DNA of 64,000 nt from Micromonospora sp. DSM 45708. Its GTDB lineage: Bacteria; Actinomycetota; Actinomycetes; Mycobacteriales; Micromonosporaceae. Within the stretch, counting starts at the first letter, position 1, and each line of letters opens with the position of its first letter. The notes beneath the pieces were generated by a model that was given only the letters and a program-made list of their open reading frames with translations, searched no databases and had not been told where the DNA came from. Shown here in pieces: positions 50,741-58,808 of this stretch. A program made the translations under genes and the position numbers. The stretch is taken from NCBI RefSeq assembly GCF_039566955.1, contig NZ_CP154796.1:1116001-1180000 (forward strand), given 5' to 3'.

Positions 50741-51715
50741 ATGCGGGACAGACTGGACCACGCGCTGCGTGCCGGCCAACTCGACGGCCTGCACGCCGTC
50801 GTGGCGGTTCGCGGCGACGAGATCGTGTTGGAACACTACGGCGTCGGCGAGGACTTCACCTGGGAACGGTCACTGGGCGTCGTGGAGTTCGGGCCCGGGA
50901 CGCTGCACGACATCCGCTCGGTCACCAAGAGCGTGACCGCGCTGCTGTACGGCATCGCGCTGGGCGACGGGCTGGTCCCGGCGCCGGAGGAGCCGCTGCT
51001 GCCGAAGTTTCCCCACTATCCCGACCTGGCGGCCGATCCCGCGCGTGCCCGGCTCACCGTCGCGCACGCGCTGACCATGTCACTCGGGCTGGAATGGCGC
51101 GAGGACCTTCCGTACGACAGCCCGGCCAACGCCGAGATCGCGATGGAGCTGGCACCGGACCGGTACCGGTACATCCTGGAACGACCTGTCGTCGAGCCGC
51201 CCGGCACCCGATGGGCCTACTGCGGCGGCGCCACCGCCCTGCTCGGCCGGCTGATTGCCGACGGCACCGGGCAGTCGCTGCCGGAGTACGCGCAGGCGAC
51301 GCTGTTCGGCCCGCTGGGCATCAGCCGCCACGAGTGGACGGCCGGCCCGGACGGGGTGGCCTCCGCCGCGTCCGGGCTGCGACTCGCGCCCCGCGACCTG
51401 GCCCGCCTGGGCGAGCTGGTGCTGCGCGACGGCGTGTGGCAGGGCCGCCGGCTCGTCCCGGCCGACTGGCTCCGCACGATGCTCCAGCCGCGCCTCCAGA
51501 CCGAATGGGGCGCGCGGTACGGCTACCACTGGTACCTCGACTCCGTCGCGGGCCACGAGCTGGCGGCGGCGATGGGCAACGGCGGCCAGCGCCTCTACGT
51601 CCTGCCCGACCTGGACCTCACCGTGGCCGTCACCGCCGGCAACTACGACGACCCCGACCAGTGGCGGACCCCGCTCGCGCTGCTGGAGCAGGTCATCCTC
51701 GCCGAGGCCGGGTGA
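50741..51715 (+). CDS. Serine hydrolase (class C beta-lactamase-like)
   Basis: A 324-residue protein of the beta-lactamase/DD-peptidase fold. The S-x-x-K motif is SVTKSVTALLYGIALG, with the nucleophile Ser at about residue 66. The second motif, usually Y-x-N, appears as WAYCGGATALLGRLI, and a GNGGQRLYVLPDLDL segment replaces HTG/KTG. There is no signal peptide, so it is cytoplasmic, and an esterase role is more likely than antibiotic resistance. It stands upstream of rnpB. Confidence 0.87.
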   Translation: MRDRLDHALRAGQLDGLHAVVAVRGDEIVLEHYGVGEDFTWERSLGVVEFGPGTLHDIRSVTKSVTALLYGIALGDGLVPAPEEPLLPKFPHYPDLAADPARARLTVAHALTMSLGLEWREDLPYDSPANAEIAMELAPDRYRYILERPVVEPPGTRWAYCGGATALLGRLIADGTGQSLPEYAQATLFGPLGISRHEWTAGPDGVASAASGLRLAPRDLARLGELVLRDGVWQGRRLVPADWLRTMLQPRLQTEWGARYGYHWYLDSVAGHELAAAMGNGGQRLYVLPDLDLTVAVTAGNYDDPDQWRTPLALLEQVILAEAG

Positions 51716-51774
51716 CGCGCCGCAAGGCGTCGGGGCGGAAATGGGCGCGGCGGTCGCGTCGTTAGGATGAGGGC

Positions 51775-52195
<421 letters not shown>

Positions 52196-52200
52196 CCACC

Positions 52201-52230
52201 AGCTCAGAGCCGTGATCAAGGCTCTGAGCT
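52201..52230 (+). terminator. rnpB terminator hairpin
   Basis: AGCTCAGAGCC (52201-52211) and GGCTCTGAGCT (52220-52230) form a perfect 11-bp stem with an 8-base loop, five bases after the RNase P RNA, followed by a T/G-rich stretch. Confidence 0.85.
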
Positions 52231-52283
52231 GGGTGTTTGTCTGGTGCTGTTGGTTGACCTTGGTCATCGTTGGGTGGCGTTTG

Positions 52284-52323
52284 ACGGCCTGGCCACGGCC
52301 TGAGACGGCCTGGAGACGGCCTG
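52284..52323. repeat. Phased ACGGCCTG repeats
   Basis: ACGGCCTG occurs at 52284, 52295, 52305 and 52316, spaced 11, 10 and 11 bases, about one helical turn each. Such phasing suits a cooperative protein-binding array or iteron-like site near the element's left border; slippage is the simpler explanation. Confidence 0.6.
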
Positions 52324-52396
52324 AGTGCTGGCTCAGCAAGCCTCGTGCCCGCTTGACCGCTGCGGCACGCGCGGGAGCAACCCGCCATCGCCATCA

Positions 52397-52786
52397 CTAC
52401 AACTCGTGCCACTCTCCTGCCCGACGAGGATCACCCGTGCGGACGAACTCTTCGACAACTTGCCAGGCGCGTTCGAGGTCGAGAACGAAGTCCGCGGTGA
52501 AGTCGACCAGGTCGTCCAGCACCACCACTTCCGCATCTGCTTCCGCAGGCTTACCGGCGGCCAGGAGGGACACGGCGTCCTCGTCCGTTATCAGATGGAC
52601 GACCGCCGCAGAACCCGCGAACCCGAGCGTCAGCACAGGGAACTCAGCATCGCCCCGTACTTCGAGGTAGCCGCGCCCCTGGGCACGCAGTTCGTCGAAC
52701 CGCTCGATGAGGCCGGCGAAGTCTGACCGCTCCACCGGGGCGAACTTCCCTGACGTTGGAGACGTGGCGCTCCACGAAATGGTCAC
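52397..52786 (-). CDS. Imm1-like immunity-family protein (tentative)
   Basis: A 129-residue protein: TISWSATSPTSGKF, a central strand pattern (VLTLGFAGSAAVVHLITDED), and an end LERAWQVVEEFVRTGDPRRA. Alternating strands with a final helix plus W resemble Imm1-type immunity proteins of contact-toxin systems, but no toxin is adjacent, so this is a resemblance only. The GTG start at 52786 has GAGGAGG seven bases upstream, which settles the start. Confidence 0.5.
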   Translation of the reverse strand: MTISWSATSPTSGKFAPVERSDFAGLIERFDELRAQGRGYLEVRGDAEFPVLTLGFAGSAAVVHLITDEDAVSLLAAGKPAEADAEVVVLDDLVDFTADFVLDLERAWQVVEEFVRTGDPRRAGEWHEL

Positions 52787-52952
52787 CCGGCAACCTCCTC
52801 GACGACCACGAGGGTACGGCTGCGGAGCGCGATCGGTGAGCCGGTGATCCGGTGGCAAGCCAGTCCTGGGGTTGGACTGGCGCGGCAGGCGGAAGCCCCG
52901 ACCCCGATGGCGGTCGAGGTGTCGGCTTCCGTCCCGCTCGCTGGCAAGCTGG

Positions 52953-53171
52953 CTATGCGAATCTTACGGTGCCGCCCAACCGGATATCCAGGTTTCGCAG
53001 AAGGGCACCGAGCCGTCTGCTGGCCTCGGCGTCCATGTGGGGAATCGGCCTGCCTGCGGCCTGATGCTCGCCCAGGTCGTACAGCGCGATGCGAAGGTAC
53101 TCGGCGGTGGCGAGGTCGAGGCGCAGCTCGATCGGGTCGTCCATGCTGTGACCGTAGGACTCTGCCGTCAT
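52953..53171 (-). CDS. Small hypothetical protein
   Basis: A 72-residue protein, MTAESYGHSMDDPIELRLDL and then a helix (TAEYLRIALYDLGEHQA) with PIPHMDAEASRRLGALLRN. I do not recognise a family. An internal ATG at 53144 (MDDPIELR) is another possible start. Codon use is normal for the genome. Confidence 0.5.
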   Translation of the reverse strand: MTAESYGHSMDDPIELRLDLATAEYLRIALYDLGEHQAAGRPIPHMDAEASRRLGALLRNLDIRLGGTVRFA

Positions 53172-53522
53172 CTTGCGTGCGGGCGGTGTCCCGGCGGCTG
53201 TCGGTGGCTCACCGCCCCGGCGCCGTAGGCGGCCGGGGCGGCTTGCCGCCGGCCGGGCTTGCCGCCCCCGCACCGCGCGCAGCGCGGTGCCTTGATCATA
53301 ATGAGAGTGTTTCGGCAGTGGCGCTTCGCGCTTTGTGCCCTCCGTCGGGTGATGTGCTCACGGATTCGCCAGGTGAAGTGCGCCAGTGGTCCTGTTGGAT
53401 ACGGTGTGGCGGCTCACTACCGTCTGCCACGTGGCTATCGTCAAGCGAAGTGGCCCGCACGATCACCAACTACCCGGTGTCTGAGGATCGTCTCCACCCC
53501 ATTGCCGAGCCTGCTGGCGGTG
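53172..53522. other. Gene-free stretch before the 806-codon gene
   Basis: GGCGGC/GCCGCC short stems lie near 53229-53268. A perfect hairpin follows at 53270-53290: GCACCGCGC, loop GCA, GCGCGGTGC. AT-richer DNA (CTTGATCATAATGAG) comes next. Base composition changes sharply here, so this may be a junction between older and newer DNA. A plus-strand frame from 53259 has poor codon character and is not called. Confidence 0.55.
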
Positions 53523-55943
53523 TCAGGTAATGGAGTCACTCTTGCCAGCTTTGGATGCGTGAACGTGCTGGATGCTAGTCGAATTTGCAGGGTCCGCCGA
53601 TCGAACCGGGTAGTCTCGCCATAAACGAGAGAATGGCGAATCGCTCTCCGAGATAAACCGCAGCACCTCATTCGGTTCCGCAAAACGTGCGGCTGGCATA
53701 ATGTGCTGCGAATAAGTAAGGGAAGGCAGGTCCAGCCAGCTGAAGCGTGACGGGCGGTGGAAAGCAAACTCCCTGCCCCTCCCGTCCACAAACAAGATTT
53801 CCTGACGGCTTGCGTCATCTACGGTTGCCTTGACCCGCCGAAATACGTGGCGACAGAATCCCGCGTCTTCTATCCAGGTAACGGCGTCACGGATTGCATC
53901 AACAGCACGCTTCAGCATTTCGACATCAGGAGTGCTCGATCTCCCGTGGGCCCATTCGTTCCGGGCCTCGTGTGCCTCGGCGCTTACTAAGCGCTGGCTA
54001 ATTTCCTTTAGCTGTCGAACGACAAACGACCTGCTATCAGGTAGGAGGTTCAGGAAAGGCAACGTTGACCTAAAGGCGAAAGCCTGAAGTTCCTGCTTAA
54101 GTACCCACTTGGGGATTCCTGTGTCGGGCCGCTCGAAATCGCTAGCTGATCCCTCTTGCTCTGCGAGCCAATCGCCGAGGATCTGGAAACCGCGTGTTAG
54201 AGCGTACAGGTCTGGCTTTTCGTTGAAACGAACGGCATAGTCGCCATCCTGTCGGTTGCCCTTACCCAGGTCGTCCAGCTTAAGCCTTGCCCCTTCCTCA
54301 TCTACGTGCGGCCGATATATGAAAGGTCGGGGGCTGGAAGAGTGATCTGTCGTCAGTGCCCACGTCGTGTAGTAAAGAGACTCTCGGAGTACCGACTCAA
54401 GTTGAGGGAAATAGGAACCGGTATTTCCGCGGATGCGATCTATGTCGCGAGAAGTCATCGTTGGCGGTGCCTGTCTAACCGCCTGAGTAAGCCTTTCGTG
54501 CAGCAGCCAGAATTCTTTATGCGGATCTAGGAGGTCTTCAACAGAGAATCCCAGTTTCCACATTACGGCGTTTACGCGCTCTTCGTCAGTCGACAAAATC
54601 TCTTCTGCCAGGCTTAGTTTGGACGCAGCGACTATGAAATTGCTCCTGCGCGCAAGCAGCAGTGATGAGACCACCTCGCGCGGCTCTCCTCGCTGCAAAT
54701 AGTGTTCGATTTTAGCTTCAAGGCTTGGCCCCTCCTCGCTTCGAAGCTGCCACTCGAGATCGGTCCGGTCGCCTTCGTCATCCATTCGGTACATCTGCCC
54801 GACCAGGCGCCGCAAGCGCATAAGGGCTAAGGGCAAGGAACTGGATCGAATCCTAACCCCGAACCTCCCCAGCTCGGGCTGCAAATCGTACGCACCCATC
54901 TCCTCGTCCTCATTAACGACAGGACGGCGAACTTCGCCGAGCGGTACGGGGATGGTGCCATCCATGACAAGACTATCGAGAGCAGCGAAGATTGCCTGGT
55001 TCGATGCCGTTAGCGTCAACTGAAGCAACTCGGCTACGTTTAAGTCTGCGACCATGCGCGCCGCAGGTCCGCCCTTGATGCCTACTGCGGAGGCAGCTTG
55101 TCGAACCGAATTCTTCGTGTTGTCGAGCAGCCATTCCAGCAGACGGCGCATCTCTTCGATTGTGAGCGAATCGCCAATTAGATAGGCGACGCAGTCTCCC
55201 GAAAGGTCGTCGTAGACGTTTTGGGGAGTTAGATCGATTCTATTAAAAAATTCTTTCCAGTCGCAGCGGTTCTTGGTCTCTTTGTCGAAAATTTTCTCAG
55301 CGATGGAGCGGCTTTCGTTAATTTGGGCAGCCTGATCCGAGACGAGGGATCTGTAGTGAGTGCTTGTGCATCGAGCGTCTGAGCAATGGAAAGGAATGGA
55401 CCGATCAGGCGGGAGCACGCGCCGATGGGAGGTCTCAATCAACCCAAAGGGTCCTGTAATGAAACGGCCCATCTGAAATACGCCCTGCGGTGTACCTTCC
55501 AACACCTCTAGACTTTCCTCGGCCGTCAGTACTGTTCGGTTCGCGCCAAATGGCATTGAATTAATTTTGTCGTAAAGTGTGCGCCCGTATACGTAGGGAA
55601 AAAGCAGCTCGCGCTCTCTAATTTGCCGACTGACGATTTCAACGAGCGCGGGCACGTCTGATCCTATGGCATCGATCAGCAGATCGGAGTGGAACATGTG
55701 TAGATAGCAAATGAATCGCGCCTCGGGATATTTAATGTTCTTCTTTACGAAGTTGTCCGTAACGCGCTCGCCCAATGCCGACAGTTTGACCGTCTCGTAC
55801 ATCTCCCTTGAAACTCTGTAGCTTCGCCGGATGATGCACTCGGACAGCAGTTCACGTAAATCCAACAAGCTTCGAAGTGTCGCTCGATACTCGTCGCTGC
55901 CGTAAAGATCCACTAACTCATCCACGGTCTTCGGCTCAGGCAT
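53523..55943 (-). CDS. Large protein of unknown family with HEPN-type motif
   Basis: An 806-residue cytoplasmic protein that I do not recognise. Its DNA is visibly lower in GC and uses A/T-ending codons freely, unlike all chromosomal neighbours, which indicates recent transfer. Near the C-terminus, EARNEWAHGR gives an R-x4-H motif (R661, H666) in a helical context (LKEISQRLVSAEAHEA before, VDAIRDAVTWIEDAG after), as in HEPN ribonucleases. A HCSDARCTSTH cluster (C187, C192, H196) could bind zinc. The middle is mixed helix and strand, with no Walker A box or membrane segment. It lies alone as cargo of the integrated element. A defence role is inferred from size, isolation, HEPN motif and composition only. 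Confidence 0.85.
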   Translation of the reverse strand: MPEPKTVDELVDLYGSDEYRATLRSLLDLRELLSECIIRRSYRVSREMYETVKLSALGERVTDNFVKKNIKYPEARFICYLHMFHSDLLIDAIGSDVPALVEIVSRQIRERELLFPYVYGRTLYDKINSMPFGANRTVLTAEESLEVLEGTPQGVFQMGRFITGPFGLIETSHRRVLPPDRSIPFHCSDARCTSTHYRSLVSDQAAQINESRSIAEKIFDKETKNRCDWKEFFNRIDLTPQNVYDDLSGDCVAYLIGDSLTIEEMRRLLEWLLDNTKNSVRQAASAVGIKGGPAARMVADLNVAELLQLTLTASNQAIFAALDSLVMDGTIPVPLGEVRRPVVNEDEEMGAYDLQPELGRFGVRIRSSSLPLALMRLRRLVGQMYRMDDEGDRTDLEWQLRSEEGPSLEAKIEHYLQRGEPREVVSSLLLARRSNFIVAASKLSLAEEILSTDEERVNAVMWKLGFSVEDLLDPHKEFWLLHERLTQAVRQAPPTMTSRDIDRIRGNTGSYFPQLESVLRESLYYTTWALTTDHSSSPRPFIYRPHVDEEGARLKLDDLGKGNRQDGDYAVRFNEKPDLYALTRGFQILGDWLAEQEGSASDFERPDTGIPKWVLKQELQAFAFRSTLPFLNLLPDSRSFVVRQLKEISQRLVSAEAHEARNEWAHGRSSTPDVEMLKRAVDAIRDAVTWIEDAGFCRHVFRRVKATVDDASRQEILFVDGRGREFAFHRPSRFSWLDLPSLTYSQHIMPAARFAEPNEVLRFISESDSPFSRLWRDYPVRSADPANSTSIQHVHASKAGKSDSIT

Positions 55944-56292
55944 GCAACCGAGACTAGATCAGCGAGGGTGAGCCAGGAAGGCTCAGATCGGGGTTCCTTG
56001 CATGAGACAGAACAACTTGGTACATCACGGAACTGAACGGACTGAAACTGTCTGATACTCGACAGCGGCTAAGATGTCGGTATTCGGCTATGCGGTAGCT
56101 CTTGGTCGTCTTCTACTCGTTGAACGGGCGGACGGACGCTACTGCCCGCTTGTCGACGACCTCCGGCTCGGAGCGGGACGCCTAGTTCGGTTGCGTCGAT
56201 CCACGTCGGCGAGGTCGTCCTACGTTGCGGTTGTTCCGGCGCCTTTCAGTTAGTCCTAGCTAGTCAAGGTTGATGCTGGCATCGATCAGTTT
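55944..56292. other. Gap holding a possible 59-residue ORF
   Basis: Upstream of the 806-codon gene this region should hold its promoter; no clear -35/-10 pair stands out. A short inverted repeat, GAGCCAGGAAGGCTC, lies near 55970. The only open frame of interest is plus-strand 56074-56253, listed separately. Confidence 0.5.
56074..56253 (+). CDS. Possible small protein, 59 residues
   Basis: ATG at 56074 to TAG at 56251-56253. The product MSVFGYAVALGRLLLVERAD with GRYCPLVDDLRLGAG has a plausible strand-turn pattern and a basic C-terminus (LVRLRRSTSARSS). There is no good ribosome-binding site, and codon choice is mixed, like the island around it. Treat it as a candidate only. Confidence 0.3.
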   Translation: MSVFGYAVALGRLLLVERADGRYCPLVDDLRLGAGRLVRLRRSTSARSSYVAVVPAPFS

Positions 56293-56514
56293 CTAGCTGC
56301 GCTTGGGGGTGAGCCGTCTCACCCCTGACTGGAGAACGAACAACTCTCTACGGGCGATTGCCTCACCTTTGGCGTCGAGTTGGTACCCCTCAAGCCATAC
56401 CCAACCGTCGTACGTGTGCAACTCGGCACGGATCTTGATGAGGCGGAAGAAGATTGGTCGTGTGAATTGAGGGCTCGCGGCTCGGGTCAGGTGCAGAAGA
56501 TCACCGACCTTCAC
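56293..56514 (-). CDS. Small element-borne hypothetical protein
   Basis: A 73-residue protein read from a GTG at 56514: VKVGDLLHLTRAASPQF, IFFRLIKIRAELHTYDGWVWLE, ending LQSGVRRLTPKRS. It has the strand-rich pattern of a small SH3-like barrel. The GTG lies 14 bases inside the end of the upstream 60-codon gene, so the two would be translationally coupled; a longer start at 56628 is less likely. The function is unknown. Confidence 0.65.
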   Translation of the reverse strand: MKVGDLLHLTRAASPQFTRPIFFRLIKIRAELHTYDGWVWLEGYQLDAKGEAIARRELFVLQSGVRRLTPKRS

Positions 56515-56683
56515 GCTGACTCTTTCGGTCTCGCCATTCGCGCAGGGTCGCAGCTGCTGCTGTGAGGCGTGGACACCCGGTGTCGGAGCACTTCGAGCAG
56601 ACGGATCGGTGGTGGAAGTCGATGACATAGCCGGCCATCAGGACGGGGAAGGGGGGTCCTGGCTGTTGCTCGGGGACCAGCAC
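56501..56683 (-). CDS. Small Cys-rich protein
   Basis: A 60-residue protein from a GTG at 56683: AGYVIDFHHRSVCSKCSDTG then CPRLTAAAATLREWRDRKSQ. H-x5-C-x2-C-x4-C suggests a zinc-bound knuckle. It starts directly after the stop of the upstream gene and overlaps the next one by 14 bases. I do not recognise the family, but the coupling argues that it is real. Confidence 0.6.
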   Translation of the reverse strand: MLVPEQQPGPPFPVLMAGYVIDFHHRSVCSKCSDTGCPRLTAAAATLREWRDRKSQREGR

Positions 56684-56686
56684 GGC

Positions 56687-56884
56687 TCACCTCTGGTTGA
56701 GGCGTTTGAGGGCGGCCGACGAACGCAGAGCGCCGGCTCTGGTCATCGACGGCTTTTCGGGAGCGGAAACGGCGGCTCGGCCGACCCACTTCTGAGCCTG
56801 CGGGGTGTGCGTGGATGAGCCCGGCTCGCCGACTACGTAGTCGACCGGATGATCAGGGCGCTGGAACCACTTGAGCCTAGTCAT
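56687..56884 (-). CDS. Small hypothetical protein, first of three-gene operon
   Basis: A 65-residue basic protein beginning MTRLKWFQRPDHPVDYVVGE. A TACCCT box on its strand (56891-56896) lies six bases before the ATG, suggesting leaderless transcription. It is followed by the Cys-rich and strand-rich small genes, all within 600 bases, and is divergent from the AlpA-like regulator. The function is unknown. Confidence 0.55.
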   Translation of the reverse strand: MTRLKWFQRPDHPVDYVVGEPGSSTHTPQAQKWVGRAAVSAPEKPSMTRAGALRSSAALKRLNQR

Positions 56885-56973
56885 GCGTAAAGGGTAGACG
56901 ACTAGAGCGTCCGGTAACTAGGTGTCCATCAAGTTGATACGTGCCTAGTCGACGGATGCCTAGCGTCAGTGTC
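56885..56973. promoter_or_regulatory. Divergent promoters with four CTAG sites
   Basis: CTAG, normally rare in such genomes, occurs at 56902, 56918, 56945 and 56960. Related contexts are GCCTAGTCGAC and GCCTAGCGTC. TAGCGT (56961-56966) is seven bases before the AlpA start, and TACCCT serves the minus-strand operon. The CTAG boxes may be binding sites for the AlpA-like protein. Confidence 0.5.
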
Positions 56974-57168
56974 ATGGGCAAGAAGCTGCGTCTGGTGGGT
57001 TCGGGCGAGATCCGAACCATGCTCGGCGGCGTCTCCCGGCAGCGCGTCTACCAGATCACCAATCGGCGCGACTTCCCTGAACCTGTGGCCACGCTTCAGA
57101 TGGGCAACGTCTGGCTTGCCGAGGACGTCGAGGCGTGGATCGCTGCCAGGCGCGGGGACCTGGACTAG
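56974..57168 (+). CDS. AlpA-like helix-turn-helix regulator
   Basis: A 64-residue MerR/AlpA-type DNA-binding protein: EIRTMLGGVSRQRVYQITNR, then FPEPVATLQMGNVWLAEDVEAW. This is the usual recognition helix followed by the wing and W-x3-DV-x-AW. Such proteins control excision or gene expression of integrated elements. The start is set by TAGCGT seven bases upstream, so an upstream ATG at 56956 is rejected. A second protein of this kind (61578) is the likely excisionase. Confidence 0.85.
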   Translation: MGKKLRLVGSGEIRTMLGGVSRQRVYQITNRRDFPEPVATLQMGNVWLAEDVEAWIAARRGDLD

Positions 57169-57264
57169 CTCGTAGTCGTCCCTCGCGGAGGGTGCCAGCT
57201 CCGAACCGAGACAACGAGAAACGCCCCGGTGATGATCCCCGGGGCGCTCGTGTGCGGAGGGGTG

Positions 57265-57954
57265 CTACAGCTCGTCGACGGCGAACGCCGACACCAGCTC
57301 GGCCATGCTGTCGATGACGGCCTCTGCGGCGGCGAACCGCTCGCGCTTGCCGGGCTTGTTGGCGTACCCGATGGCGGCCACCCCGGCAGCGTGGGCGGCC
57401 TCGATGTCGGTCTCCGAGTCACCGACGAGGACGCATTCTGCCGGACTGGCGCCCAACTCGCGGACGGCTTCCCGCACCGGGAACGGGTCCGGCTTCATCC
57501 GCTCCGGTGCCGCCTCCGGTCGGCCGATGACCGGGTGTACGTAGCCGCTCAGCCGGCGGGCGCTCAGGTAGGCGTGGACGGACCCGGCTGAGTTGTTCGA
57601 GACGACGGCGACCCGACGGCCGGTCTGCTGGGCGGCGACGATGACCTCTCGGCCGTACGGCGTGGGCGTGGCGGTGCGGGCCGCGGTGACCTCCTCGCGG
57701 GTCATCGCCTGGTCGATCAGGCGGACGACGGCCGGGCGCCCAAGCGTTCCGGTGAAGCGGAGCACGGCGAGCGGGTCGCGCTCGGCCAGGATCTCGGGCG
57801 GCAGGGTCACGCCCTGGTCGACGAGCAGCCGGCGAAGTTCGTGGGCGACGGTCGGCGCGGGACGCTGGGCGAAGATGCTGCACACGGGGCCGTCGAAGTC
57901 GAGCAGGATCACTCGGGCACGGTCGATCACCTTGGCCAGGTCGGTGGCGGTCAC
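57265..57954 (-). CDS. HAD family hydrolase
   Basis: A 229-residue HAD phosphatase. Motif I is VILLDFDGPVC (nucleophile Asp), motif II is VAVVSNNSAGS, the Lys is in PERMKPDPFPV, and motif IV is CVLVGDSETDIEAAHAAG. It resembles phosphoglycolate phosphatases, with the substrate unknown. The GTG start overlaps the stop of the upstream gene (GTGA). HAD and regulator-like pairs of this sort recur in actinomycete elements as far as I recall. Confidence 0.9.
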   Translation of the reverse strand: MTATDLAKVIDRARVILLDFDGPVCSIFAQRPAPTVAHELRRLLVDQGVTLPPEILAERDPLAVLRFTGTLGRPAVVRLIDQAMTREEVTAARTATPTPYGREVIVAAQQTGRRVAVVSNNSAGSVHAYLSARRLSGYVHPVIGRPEAAPERMKPDPFPVREAVRELGASPAECVLVGDSETDIEAAHAAGVAAIGYANKPGKRERFAAAEAVIDSMAELVSAFAVDEL

Positions 57955-58379
57955 GAGGCGTACTCGCGGGCGATGGTGCCCCAGAGGCTGTCGAACCAGG
58001 CGCGGGCCTGCTCGACGTAGAGGGCGTCATTGCTGGTGTCCTCGTCGCTGGGCGTGAACGGGAAGAGGATCGCGTCCTTGCCCATCGCGTCGTAGATCGC
58101 CATCGGCTTGCCGTCCACGGAGACGGTGTGCTCGACGACGGGATAGAAACCGAAGAAGGCTTCCTGCTCGTTGATGATGAACAGCTTGAACAGGGGCGCG
58201 GCGTTGTGGACGCGTACCTCGGTGGTGGCGGTCTTGACCAACCCGAGGTCGGCAAGCTCCTGGACGGCGTCGGTGACGGCGTGGATGGACCGGTCGGTGA
58301 TCCGGCGGGCTCGGGCACGGATGCCGGGGTCGTCGGCTTGGTCCTCGGCGCGGCAGGGGATCGCCATCGGAGCGGTCAT
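57951..58379 (-). CDS. Effector-domain protein, possibly 5'-truncated regulator
   Basis: A 142-residue protein: MTAPMAIPCRAEDQADDPGI, VRVHNAAPLFKLFIINEQEA, FFGFYPVVEHTVSVDG and an end ARAWFDSLWGTIARE. The sequence before this ATG (VRVLISDM) still looks homologous, but no helix-turn-helix is found upstream, where similar proteins carry one. The frame instead runs into the start of a plus-strand gene. The coupling to a HAD hydrolase suggests a phosphate-ester or nucleotide-related role, which is unproven. Confidence 0.6.
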   Translation of the reverse strand: MTAPMAIPCRAEDQADDPGIRARARRITDRSIHAVTDAVQELADLGLVKTATTEVRVHNAAPLFKLFIINEQEAFFGFYPVVEHTVSVDGKPMAIYDAMGKDAILFPFTPSDEDTSNDALYVEQARAWFDSLWGTIAREYAS

Positions 58380-58419
58380 ATCAGAGATCAGCACGCGTAC
58401 CCCCGAACCCGTCACCGCC

Positions 58420-58611
58420 GTGTCCGTCCGCATCGACCCGCAACGACCCGACCCGTACCCGGTGTATCTCGCGGTCGGTGCCGGCCGGCGACGGATGTCC
58501 CTGACCCCCGACGAGGCGTGGGCGCTGTGGCGCTGCCTCTCCGAAGCCGTCGCCACGCTCGGCGCCCCTCCCGACTACATCCGCACCGACATCCGACCGG
58601 CCAGGAGGTAA
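58420..58611 (+). CDS. Small hypothetical protein
   Basis: A 63-residue protein from a GTG: SVRIDPQRPDPYPVYLAVGA then MSLTPDEAWALWRCLSEAVA. A short strand-helix protein, common in type to the gene strings before spdB/rep in such elements. It is followed five bases later by another small gene after a GGAGG site. The start is uncertain because its upstream region overlaps the divergent gene. Confidence 0.6.
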   Translation: MSVRIDPQRPDPYPVYLAVGAGRRRMSLTPDEAWALWRCLSEAVATLGAPPDYIRTDIRPARR

Positions 58612-58616
58612 CCGCG

Positions 58617-58808
58617 ATGACCACCCTCACCCGCATCGTCAACCGGCTCCGTCGCCCGCTGCGCATCCGCCTGGTGGGCCCGGCCGACCAGACCGCCGCC
58701 GCCCTGCACGGCCTGGCGCACATGGTCAACCGCCGCCCCGACATGGCCGACCGGCGCATCCGCATCGACCTGACCATCCGCGACAAGCCACTGGAGGAGT
58801 GGCGATGA
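58617..58808 (+). CDS. Small basic hypothetical protein
   Basis: A 63-residue, arginine-rich protein: MTTLTRIVNRLRRPLRIRLV, with AALHGLAHMVNRRPDMADRR and a strand (IRIDLTIRDKPLEEW). It has a strong AGGAGG site (58602-58607) and a stop overlapping the next ATG (ATGA), so it is in the spdB operon. The function is unknown. Confidence 0.7.
   Translation: MTTLTRIVNRLRRPLRIRLVGPADQTAAALHGLAHMVNRRPDMADRRIRIDLTIRDKPLEEWR

Noticed and set aside
52325..52400. A possible tRNA 3' end or att scar (the GCGGGAGCAACCCGCC stem)
   Set aside because: The loop lacks TTCNANT and no acceptor or D-arm partner is found upstream; it is not a tRNA. No matching sequence was seen at the right end of the element.
53259..53624. 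A 121-codon plus-strand frame before the 806-codon gene
   Set aside because: Cys/Arg-rich, no ribosome-binding site, and it overlaps the end of the opposite-strand gene; codon pattern not convincing.
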